A program made the position numbers and the translations under genes. 64,000 nucleotides of DNA, from the NCBI GenBank assembly GCA_030446715.1, contig JAUJMU010000002.1, positions 32,672 to 96,671 of the forward strand, read 5' to 3'. This DNA comes from Cytophagales bacterium. Its GTDB lineage: Bacteria; Bacteroidota; Bacteroidia; Cytophagales; 172606-1. Positions 1 to 8,422 of this stretch are shown here, piece by piece (position 1 is the stretch's first letter; the number at the start of each line of letters is the position of its first letter). The notes below the pieces were generated by a model that saw nothing but the letters and a program-made list of their open reading frames with translations, ran no database searches and was not told where the DNA came from.

Positions 1-890
1 TGGGCACCACCTTACTTTTTGCCCTGGGGGGCGGCGTAGTGGCCGGCAGCATCCTGAAGAAGACCAAAGCTGAAGGTTCCGGCTGGATTGTGATTACGCT
101 GGGCTGGGGTTTTGCCGTAGCCTTTCCGGTTTATGCGGTGGGCGACATCAGCGGTGCCCACCTGAATCCGGCCGTTACGCTGGCCCTTGCTGCTGCCGGT
201 GATTTTCCGTGGGAAAAGGTGCCCGGATATATGCTTGCCCAGGTGGCTGGTGCCTTTCTGGGAGCCGTGTTTGTGTGGGTGCATTACCTCCCGCACTGGC
301 AGGAAACCGCTGATCCGGTGACCAAACTGGCGGTGTTCGGCACCGGACCGGCCGTCCGCAAGACCTGGTCCAATCTGGTCAGTGAAATTCTGGGTACGTT
401 CGTGCTGCTGTTTGGATTGATGGCCATTGGTGCCCATAAATTCACGGAAGGACTCAACCCGCTGATCGTCGGTTTTCTGGTGGTTTCAATCGGCCTTTCC
501 CTGGGCGCGACAACAGGATACGCCATCAATCCGGCGCGGGACTTTGGTCCCCGTTTGGCCCATGCCCTGCTGCCCATTGCCGGCAAGGGAGGTTCGGACT
601 GGCCCTACGCGTGGATACCGGTAGCCGGTCCATGCGTCGGAGGGGTGCTGGGTTCGCTTGCGTACAAGGCCCTTTTCACTGGCCGGATCAGTCCGCTGCT
701 CTGGATTCTGGCAATCCTGACCGTTGCGGTTATAGGGATTGCCATTTTTACTGAAAACCGCTCCCAACCCGAAGGTCCCGGCCAGCCGCAGAAAAAAAAA
801 TTAGAGACGCAATGCATTGCGTCTATTCGCGGCGAAACAGAGACGCAACGCATTGCGTCTCTACCGGGGTGGATGACAGATATTATCTGA
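1..890 (+). CDS. glpF: Glycerol uptake facilitator (aquaglyceroporin), 5' end cut by the window
   Basis: Inner-membrane channel of the MIP family that lets glycerol enter by facilitated diffusion. The reading frame is already open at base 3, so the start lies upstream; the GTG at 39 is internal. Both pore-forming NPA boxes are present, at about nt 165 (HLNPAV) and nt 528 (NPARD). The Asp after the second box is typical of glycerol facilitators rather than strict aquaporins. Hydrophobic helices alternate as expected for six membrane segments. glpK follows 87 bases downstream, so the two form a glycerol uptake and phosphorylation unit. Oddity: the last ~30 codons run through two dispersed 20-bp palindromes, so the C-terminal tail after the final helix is repeat-encoded and probably not ancestral. 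Confidence 0.93.
   Translation, partial: GTTLLFALGGGVVAGSILKKTKAEGSGWIVITLGWGFAVAFPVYAVGDISGAHLNPAVTLALAAAGDFPWEKVPGYMLAQVAGAFLGAVFVWVHYLPHWQETADPVTKLAVFGTGPAVRKTWSNLVSEILGTFVLLFGLMAIGAHKFTEGLNPLIVGFLVVSIGLSLGATTGYAINPARDFGPRLAHALLPIAGKGGSDWPYAWIPVAGPCVGGVLGSLAYKALFTGRISPLLWILAILTVAVIGIAIFTENRSQPEGPGQPQKKKLETQCIASIRGETETQRIASLPGWMTDII
805..860. repeat. Two adjacent 20-bp palindromic repeats
   Basis: AGACGCAATGCATTGCGTCT at 805-824 is a perfect palindrome. A near copy with one changed base lies at 841-860. A relative (AGACGCCATGCATGGCGTCT) recurs at 7748-7767. These are short dispersed palindromes with no coding role of their own. Here they extend the end of glpF. Confidence 0.85.
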
Positions 891-923
891 GAAAACACTG
901 TGACCAGAGAAAAACAAATTTAA

Positions 924-2459
<1,536 letters not shown>

Positions 2460-2503
2460 GGGACAGGAAGCACGATAACTGGCTGGTGCAGCGTAGCCTT
2501 ACA

Positions 2504-2546
2504 GGTTGAATGGCTGGATGGTTGAATGGTTGAATGGTTGAATGGT
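2504..2546. repeat. Imperfect 8-bp tandem repeat GGTTGAAT
   Basis: About five units of GGTTGAAT, one of them degenerate (GGCTGGAT), lie just after glpK. Simple tandem repeat in a non-coding stretch; possible length polymorphism between strains. Confidence 0.8.
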
Positions 2547-2604
2547 TCTCTGAAGAATTATTCCGATCCTGCGGCCCCTTAACACTTAAGCCATATAACC
2601 ATGT

Positions 2605-2682
2605 GGCTCCCCTCTCCCTGACTCCTGAGTACGGGAGTACGAAAGGAGCGGACAGAGTCCTGGGGCTGGGGGTAAGGTTTCA
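2605..2682. repeat. Core fragment of a dispersed palindromic element
   Basis: The stretch with CTCTCCCTGACTCCTGAG, then a GGAGCGGACAGAGTCCTG-like half, matches the core of the 192-bp element at 26642-26833. The terminal inverted repeats found there are not seen here, so this is a partial or related copy between glpK and the ABC permease gene. Confidence 0.55.
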
Positions 2683-2736
2683 GAAAAGCCGGAAAGAACA
2701 TTGGAGACGGTTTTTCGGGCACCTCTGTCTACCCTT

Positions 2737-4314
2737 TCATCTTGTGTCCCCATCATTCCCCTTCCCCCTACCTTGGGTCATCCGCTTCAGATCTGAAATG
2801 CTCCGGATGCCAAGGCGGCGGGCATCGGCTTGCCGCATGAGCAGGGCGTAGGTATTGTTGAAGCCGAAAGGCGGCATCCACCGGATATTGAACCGGGCCG
2901 GGAAAGCCTCACTGACGTACCGGTAAAGCCGGGCCGGGTCGCCCTGCAAAGAATCGCGGAGCAGTTCCTTCCGCTTCAGGATCACTTCCAGCCCCGTGCC
3001 CGAGTATTCCGGATAAAGATCAATTTCACCCGTCCGAAGCGCCTCGAAGCAGATCTGCGTGCCGCCCATACCCGGCTTGATTTCGCACTCCAGACCCGTA
3101 TGGCCCTCCACCAGCCGGGCAATCATTTCGGCCAGAATGTACTGTTCGGCAAATATTTTAGACCCTATCCTTATTCGTCCGGTCCGTTTACCTTCCGGTG
3201 TCTTCAGCAGGCCCAGACTGTCCAGAAAATCCCGCGCTGCTTTCGCGGGGGACTCTTTCAGCACATCCACCCGGTAGTTGAGGTCAATCATGACTGCGTC
3301 GGTAAACCGGCCGGAAAGCTTTTGCAGCACCGGTTCCAGTTGGGGATACTGGTCCAGCACCGGTTGCCGCACGATCAGGCCGCAGTCGTACGCCGGGAAA
3401 TGATTCCGGTCATCCTTCAGCGTAAACAAATCATACTCGCGGATTCTTCCGTCGGTGGAAAAACCGGAAATCACATCCACTGCGCCGTGGTGCAGGGCAT
3501 CATACATCAGTCCCGACTGAATCACCCGCGTATCCAGCCGGAGGCCGTATTCCCGCCGCAAACCCGGATAGCCCTCCGACATCACCATAAACTCCGGGGC
3601 GAAGCCAGCCTGAAAGGAAGCCCGGGACGCAAAGGAAGCCCCGGTGAAAAGAACCGCCAGCCCGGCTGCTACGCCTCCGGCTACCTTCAGCCGCCGAACG
3701 TCGAGCCGCTGGAGCCGGGCCAGCAGCTGGTCGAGCAGCACTGCCAGCAACGCCGCCGGAACCGCCCCGGCCAGGATCATGGGGGTGTTGTTGAGGGCAA
3801 TGCCGCCGAAAATAGATTCGCCCAAACCGCCTGACGCAATCAGTGCGGCCAGCGTGGCTACGCCCACGTTTATGACGGTTGCCGTCCGGATTCCCGCAAA
3901 AAGCACCGGCATCGCCAGGGGCAGTTCTACCTTCAGCAGCACTTGCCGGGCCGACATACCCATGCCCCACGCCGACTCCCGCACGGCCGGGTCCACTTCC
4001 CGGATGCCGGTGCAGGTGTTGCGGATCACGGGCAGCAGGCCGTACAGAAACAGCGCAATGATGGCGGGCAGCGCCCCGATGCCAAACAGCGGAATCATAA
4101 AACCGAGCAGCGCCACGCTGGGGATCGTCTGCAACACACCGGCAACGCCGAGCACGGCCGAGCCAGTCCGCGCGTGGCGGGCACAGATCACACCGAGCGG
4201 CACCCCGGTCAGGGTGGCCAGCAGCACCGAAATGGCCGTCAGCCCGAGGTGTTCCACGGTCTGGCGGCCCAGCGTAGCCCAGTTTTCGGCAAAGTACCGG
4301 AGAAGTTCCTGCAT
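2737..4314 (-). CDS. Glycine betaine/choline-type ABC permease fused to a substrate-binding domain with swapped halves
   Basis: Predicted compatible-solute importer subunit of the OpuB/ProW class. Residues 1-205 form a BPD-type permease with an EAA-like loop (SAWGMGMSARQVLLKVELPL, about 113-132). Residues 233-370 resemble the second half of an OsmF/OpuBC binding domain (GFAPEF, EGYPGL, FSTDGRI). Residues 380-511 resemble the first half (IRIGSKIFAEQYILAE, GGTQICFEAL, YPEYSGTG, FGFNNTYAL, SISDL). In relatives with the usual order the first half precedes the second, so this domain looks circularly permuted. The protein ends soon after ISDLKRM, with a short low-complexity tail. No ATPase gene of the OpuBA type is beside it, so the partner must be elsewhere. 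Family assignment is secure; exact substrate is not. Confidence 0.85.
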   Translation of the reverse strand: MQELLRYFAENWATLGRQTVEHLGLTAISVLLATLTGVPLGVICARHARTGSAVLGVAGVLQTIPSVALLGFMIPLFGIGALPAIIALFLYGLLPVIRNTCTGIREVDPAVRESAWGMGMSARQVLLKVELPLAMPVLFAGIRTATVINVGVATLAALIASGGLGESIFGGIALNNTPMILAGAVPAALLAVLLDQLLARLQRLDVRRLKVAGGVAAGLAVLFTGASFASRASFQAGFAPEFMVMSEGYPGLRREYGLRLDTRVIQSGLMYDALHHGAVDVISGFSTDGRIREYDLFTLKDDRNHFPAYDCGLIVRQPVLDQYPQLEPVLQKLSGRFTDAVMIDLNYRVDVLKESPAKAARDFLDSLGLLKTPEGKRTGRIRIGSKIFAEQYILAEMIARLVEGHTGLECEIKPGMGGTQICFEALRTGEIDLYPEYSGTGLEVILKRKELLRDSLQGDPARLYRYVSEAFPARFNIRWMPPFGFNNTYALLMRQADARRLGIRSISDLKRMTQGRGKGNDGDTR

Positions 4315-4369
4315 AGAGGTTATGGGGGATTGATTTTAAGTCGCCGTTGCACCGGTCAGGCTTTCATGC

Positions 4370-5278
4370 TCAGAATGATTCGTCAATAAGTTCCTTATTC
4401 AAAAATGCCCCTGCCCTGGTTCCGGCCGCAACTGCGATGGAAACCGCCCTGAACATGGTCGTATTGTCTCCGGCAGCATACACCCCGTAAAGGCTGGTTC
4501 TGTGAAAGTCATCTGTTTTGATAAATCCCTGTTCAGTTATTTCGCAGCCGAGATTTTGGGGAATGTCGCAGTGTTGCTTAAACGCAACCCGGGCAAACAG
4601 GGCGGAAACGCTCCTTTGGGTCCCGTCTTTGAAAATAACCTCCTGAATGTAACTCTTCTTGTGTTCAAAGGCAGCAATTTCCTTTTCAACAATATCAATG
4701 TGGTGTGATTTTATTTTTTGCGTCTGCTCAATCGTCAAAGCTGAACCCCCGTTGGTAAACAGCGTAAGGCGTTTTGTCCAGTTGCTGATCAGCCGGCAAA
4801 CCTCGTAGCCGATGTCTCCGTTACCCAGCAAACCGATTGCCTGATCCTTTACTTCGTAACCGTGGCAGTACGGACAATGCAAAACCGATATCCCCCAGCA
4901 TTGGGCAAATTCCTTTATATCCGGCATCTGGTCAATAAGTCCCGTTGCAAACAAAAGCTTTTTTGCAGTGAATATGTCGTCATTCCGGGTACGGATGGCA
5001 TACCCTCCTTCTATCACAAAGCCCTCTTCTGCAAGCCCGTTGAAAAACTCAACAGTGGGGTATTGCAGCACTTGTGCCCTGGCTCTTGCTGAAATTTCCG
5101 GGGGTGTTTCACCATCCTGCGTGAGGAAATTATGGGAATGGGGCGTTTGACTGTTACAGGGTTTGCCGCTGTCGAGTATCAGGACCTTCCGGAGTGACCG
5201 CCCAAGGGCCATAGCGGCCGAAAGCCCCGCATAACTGCCACCAATGATGATTACATCAAAATTTTTGCCGTTGGTCAT
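4370..5278 (-). CDS. FAD-dependent thioredoxin-reductase-like oxidoreductase
   Basis: Cytoplasmic pyridine-nucleotide disulfide oxidoreductase, 302 residues from the ATG at 5278. A longer frame exists, but its extra residues are encoded by a terminator hairpin, so the shorter start is preferred. FAD-binding GGSYAGLSAA lies at about 12-21, a redox CPYC pair at 135-138 followed by HGYE, and the C-terminal FAD motif as YGVYAAGDN. The NADPH-site motif GNGDIG is present, although less canonical than in TrxB. Proteins of this type reduce small disulfides or thioredoxin-like partners; bacillithiol-disulfide reductase or a YpdA/TrxB-like role is possible. No thioredoxin gene is adjacent. Confidence 0.88.
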   Translation of the reverse strand: MTNGKNFDVIIIGGSYAGLSAAMALGRSLRKVLILDSGKPCNSQTPHSHNFLTQDGETPPEISARARAQVLQYPTVEFFNGLAEEGFVIEGGYAIRTRNDDIFTAKKLLFATGLIDQMPDIKEFAQCWGISVLHCPYCHGYEVKDQAIGLLGNGDIGYEVCRLISNWTKRLTLFTNGGSALTIEQTQKIKSHHIDIVEKEIAAFEHKKSYIQEVIFKDGTQRSVSALFARVAFKQHCDIPQNLGCEITEQGFIKTDDFHRTSLYGVYAAGDNTTMFRAVSIAVAAGTRAGAFLNKELIDESF

Positions 5279-5379
5279 GGTACCGGGGTTTAAGGTGGAT
5301 GGCTGTGAAAAGGATAACCCAAAAACGTCAGGGCATGATTGCCGCATTCTCTTTACTGTCACGCGGCAAAGGTAACAAA

Positions 5380-5418
5380 AATCCCCACAAATGCAACAAT
5401 GTTGCATTTGTGGGGATT
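5380..5418 (-). terminator. Strong intrinsic terminator after ldhA
   Basis: A perfect 18-bp inverted repeat (AATCCCCACAAATGCAAC and its complement) with a 3-base loop. On the minus strand it is followed by a T-rich run. It sits 65 bases after the ldhA stop and upstream of the flavoprotein start, so it separates the two minus-strand genes. Confidence 0.85.
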
Positions 5419-5482
5419 CAGGATTTTAACCTTCTGAAAGATTTGCAGGTTTCTTCTCCTGTCACTCCAGCTCCCAAACCCC

Positions 5483-6472
5483 TTAATTTCCTTTCACTTC
5501 ATTTGCCAGCGGCTTACCTGCCTCAAAGTCAGTTAGATTCTGAAGGGTAGTCTGCGCGATGCCGGTCAGGGCCTCATCGGTGAGGAATGCCTGGTGGCCC
5601 GTCACCAGCACGTTGGGGAAAGTCAGCAGGCGCAGAAATATCTCATCTTCGATCATCTCGTTGGAAAGATCCTCAAAGAACAGATCGGCTTCCTCCTCGT
5701 ACACGTCCAGCCCCACGTAGCCTACCTTGTGGCACTTCAGGGCGTGAATCAGAGCCAGGGTATCAATCAGCTTCCCGCGGCTGGTGTTGATAATCATCAC
5801 ACCGTCCTTCATCTGGCCGATGGTACCGGCGTTGATCATGTGGTAGGTTTCCCGGGTCAGGGGCGTGTGCAGCGAAATAATGTCCGACTCGCGGTAAAGC
5901 TCTTCCAGCGAGGTATAGGTCCCTCCGATTCCGGCAAATTCCGGATTGGGATACAGGTCAAAGCCGAGAATCCGGCAGCCAAAGCCGCTTAGGATTTTAG
6001 CCGTAATCAGGCCGATTTTTCCCGTGCCAGCCATTCCGACGGTTTTGCCGTGCAGGTCGAAACCCACCAGACCGTTCAGTGAGTAATTTCCTTCGCGGAC
6101 CCGGTTGTAGGCCCGGTGCGTCTTGCGGTTAAGCGTCAGGATCAGTGCCACGGTGTGTTCGGCCACGGCGTAGGGTGAATAAGCCGGTACCCGTACCACC
6201 TTCAGGTCAAGGCCCGTCTTCAGGTCCACGTTGTTAAAGCCGGCGCAGCGCAGCGCCACCACCCGGATACCCAGTTTAGCCAACTTCTTCAGTACCGGAG
6301 CACTGCCGTCGTCGTTTACGAAGATGCAGGCGGCCTGGGAACCTTCCGCAAAACCAGCAGTCTGTTCGTTGAGGCGGGGTTCGAAGTAGCTGATTTCGTG
6401 GCTAAAGGAAGCGTTCAGCCGGTCAAAATATTCCTTTTCGTAGGGCTTGGCGCTGAAAAAGGCAACTTTCAT
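5483..6472 (-). CDS. ldhA: D-lactate dehydrogenase (D-2-hydroxyacid dehydrogenase)
   Basis: NAD-dependent reduction of pyruvate to D-lactate in the cytoplasm, used for fermentative redox balance. The 329-residue length and the start MKVAFFSAKPYEK are typical of the LdhA group. The Rossmann motif GTGKIG is at about 150-155. Catalytic Arg lies in NTSRGKLID (about 233-241), and the catalytic His in TGHQAFLT (about 295). A strong terminator follows. The gene stands alone, with a 390-base upstream gap before the divergent patatin-like gene. Confidence 0.94.
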   Translation of the reverse strand: MKVAFFSAKPYEKEYFDRLNASFSHEISYFEPRLNEQTAGFAEGSQAACIFVNDDGSAPVLKKLAKLGIRVVALRCAGFNNVDLKTGLDLKVVRVPAYSPYAVAEHTVALILTLNRKTHRAYNRVREGNYSLNGLVGFDLHGKTVGMAGTGKIGLITAKILSGFGCRILGFDLYPNPEFAGIGGTYTSLEELYRESDIISLHTPLTRETYHMINAGTIGQMKDGVMIINTSRGKLIDTLALIHALKCHKVGYVGLDVYEEEADLFFEDLSNEMIEDEIFLRLLTFPNVLVTGHQAFLTDEALTGIAQTTLQNLTDFEAGKPLANEVKGN

Positions 6473-6865
6473 AGGCGATTGAGGGTTTGATTGGTTATTT
6501 GCTACTGGTTATTGACCAAAGATCGGTTGGAGGCGGCAAAATAAGGCAATCTGATGTTTACCGGGCAACCAGTACGTTTAAATTGTCTGACTGAAGCTAA
6601 AAAGGGATTTTAACTTTTTGTTCATTTCCGGTACACGGTAAATACTTTGTAAAATAAGTTTCTATGTATTCCGCTGTCCCCCCACGCAGTGTCATTCCCG
6701 CAGGGAACCGCAGCCCGGCGAAGCCAATCCCGGTGATTCAGGCTGACGTTTCTTTCAACCGGAAAGATTAGCTTCGCTGAGAGAGTTCCCTGCGGGAATG
6801 CCACCGGGAGGAGGCAGGTCCCAAACACCAGAAAACTTAAATTACAGTATATCAAGTCATTCTTT
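6473..6865. other. Non-coding gap with a palindromic repeat
   Basis: This gap separates divergent ldhA and the patatin-like gene. It holds a 16-bp perfect inverted repeat, CATTCCCGCAGGGAAC at 6693-6708 and its complement at 6785-6800, that brackets about 76 bases. This is a dispersed-repeat type structure. Both promoters should lie here, but I could not fix them with confidence. Confidence 0.6.
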
Positions 6866-7672
6866 ATGAAAACAGGCCTGGCTTTATCGGGAGGCGGTGC
6901 CCGGGGATTTGCCCACTTAGGCGTTATGAAGGGTCTGCTGGAACAGGGCTTCCGGTTCGACGTGATTTCGGGCGTAAGTGCCGGTGCCATTGCCGGTGCC
7001 CTCTACGCGCAAGGACACACTCCCGACGACATCCTGCGGATTTTTCTCACCACCCGGCTGTTCCGGTACATTCGTCCGGCGGGGAATTTCCGGGGCTTTT
7101 TCCGGTCCGACCGCATGGAAAAGCTCTGCGAAAAATACCTTCCGCATAATTCTTTTGAAGGGCTGAAACTGCCGCTCTTCGTGAACGCCACCGATATCAA
7201 AGAAGGCGAAATTGTGTATTTTTCGGAGGGCCCGCTGATCCGGCCATTGCTGGCTTCGGGCTCCATTCCGGTTATGTTCGAGCCGGTCAACATCGGCGGC
7301 CGGCTGCTGGTAGACGGCGGCGTGCTTAATAATCTGCCGGTGGAGCCGCTGGTGGGAAAGTGTGATTTTATCATCGGGGTACACACCAATCCCTGCGGAC
7401 CGGGCCGGCCGGTCACCGATGTCCGGTCCATTCTGGAGCGCACCCTGCTGCTGGTCATCCACAACAACGTACCCCAGCGGGCCCGGCAGTGCGACCTGTT
7501 CATTGAGCCGCCTTCCCTTTCCCGCTTCACCACTATGGACAATGCAAAGGCGCAGGAAATCTTCGACATTGGGTACACCTTCACCATGGAAAGTGCCCCC
7601 CGCATCGCGGAAACCTATGCCAGCCGCCTTGCCGTGCTGAAAGAGATGCAACAACTGAGTGGGCGGAAATAA
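6866..7672 (+). CDS. Patatin-like phospholipase family protein
   Basis: Predicted cytoplasmic or membrane-associated lipid acyl hydrolase of the RssA/NTE type, 268 residues. The oxyanion motif GGGARG is at 9-14. The nucleophile elbow GVSAG has Ser38, and the catalytic Asp is in DGG at 150-152, so the Ser-Asp dyad is complete. No signal peptide is seen. The next gene is a phospholipid-type acyltransferase on the same strand 104 bases on, which suggests joint lipid remodelling, although the gap holds a dispersed palindrome. Natural substrate unknown. Confidence 0.92.
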   Translation: MKTGLALSGGGARGFAHLGVMKGLLEQGFRFDVISGVSAGAIAGALYAQGHTPDDILRIFLTTRLFRYIRPAGNFRGFFRSDRMEKLCEKYLPHNSFEGLKLPLFVNATDIKEGEIVYFSEGPLIRPLLASGSIPVMFEPVNIGGRLLVDGGVLNNLPVEPLVGKCDFIIGVHTNPCGPGRPVTDVRSILERTLLLVIHNNVPQRARQCDLFIEPPSLSRFTTMDNAKAQEIFDIGYTFTMESAPRIAETYASRLAVLKEMQQLSGRK

Positions 7673-7747
7673 TGCTCCGGTAAACAAATTCCCTCCGGAA
7701 ACAATCCGCCCGACCCTTTATCTTTACGCCCCGTAAAATACTGGTAC

Positions 7748-7767
7748 AGACGCCATGCATGGCGTCT
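7748..7767. repeat. 20-bp palindrome AGACGCCATGCATGGCGTCT
   Basis: Perfect palindrome of the same family as those at 805-860, ending 9 bases before the acyltransferase ATG at 7777. An apparent earlier start at 7759 lies inside it and is therefore unlikely. Confidence 0.85.
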
Positions 7768-7776
7768 CTAACATAT

Positions 7777-8382
7777 ATGCCCATGCTCCGACTCATTTCG
7801 AGGCTGTACTTCCGGCTTACCGGCTGGAAAACGATCAACAAAGTACCTCCCGGCCTGAACCGTTACGTGATGATTGCCGCTCCCCACACCAGCAACTGGG
7901 ACTTTCCCATCTGCATGGCTGCCCTGAGCATTATGGGGGTAAAGATAAATTACCTGGCAAAAAAGGAACTGTTCCGGTTCCCGCTGGGAATGATCATGCG
8001 TTTCTTCGGTGGCATCCCCGTTGACCGCAGCCGCAACAGCGGAATGGTCAATGCCATGATCGGGGCTTTCGGCACGCACAAGGAGCTGGTGCTGATGATT
8101 CCTGCCGAAGGCACCCGGGGTTACGTAAAGGAATGGAAAAAAGGCTTTTACCACGTGGCCACCGGAGCCGGCGTGCCCATCGTGCTGGGTTTTCTCGACT
8201 ACGGGAAAAAGCTGGCCGGACTGGGCAGCGTTTTTTATCCTACCGGCGACTACGAAAGAGATCTGGCAACCATTCAAAACTTCTACCGCCCGATCCAGCC
8301 CAAACACCCCGAACGGTCCAGTCTGAGGGATACTTCTTCCGCTGACGCCGGCGCCACACCCGGAATGGGTTACAAACCGTGA
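7777..8382 (+). CDS. PlsC-like acyltransferase
   Basis: Small 1-acyl-glycerol-3-phosphate acyltransferase-like protein, 201 residues from the ATG at 7777. The HX4D catalytic motif is HTSNWD at 37-42. The acceptor-site motif appears as PAEGTRGY at about 110, and GGIPVDRS supports the family. One hydrophobic N-terminal segment would anchor it to the inner membrane. It probably acylates a lysophospholipid or related lipid. The upstream start at 7759 is rejected because it lies in a dispersed palindrome. It follows a patatin-like gene and precedes hrpB by 40 bases. Confidence 0.88.
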   Translation: MPMLRLISRLYFRLTGWKTINKVPPGLNRYVMIAAPHTSNWDFPICMAALSIMGVKINYLAKKELFRFPLGMIMRFFGGIPVDRSRNSGMVNAMIGAFGTHKELVLMIPAEGTRGYVKEWKKGFYHVATGAGVPIVLGFLDYGKKLAGLGSVFYPTGDYERDLATIQNFYRPIQPKHPERSSLRDTSSADAGATPGMGYKP

Positions 8383-8422
8383 CATAACCTTCCTTGTCAA
8401 TACATCTGCTCACTAATCACTG

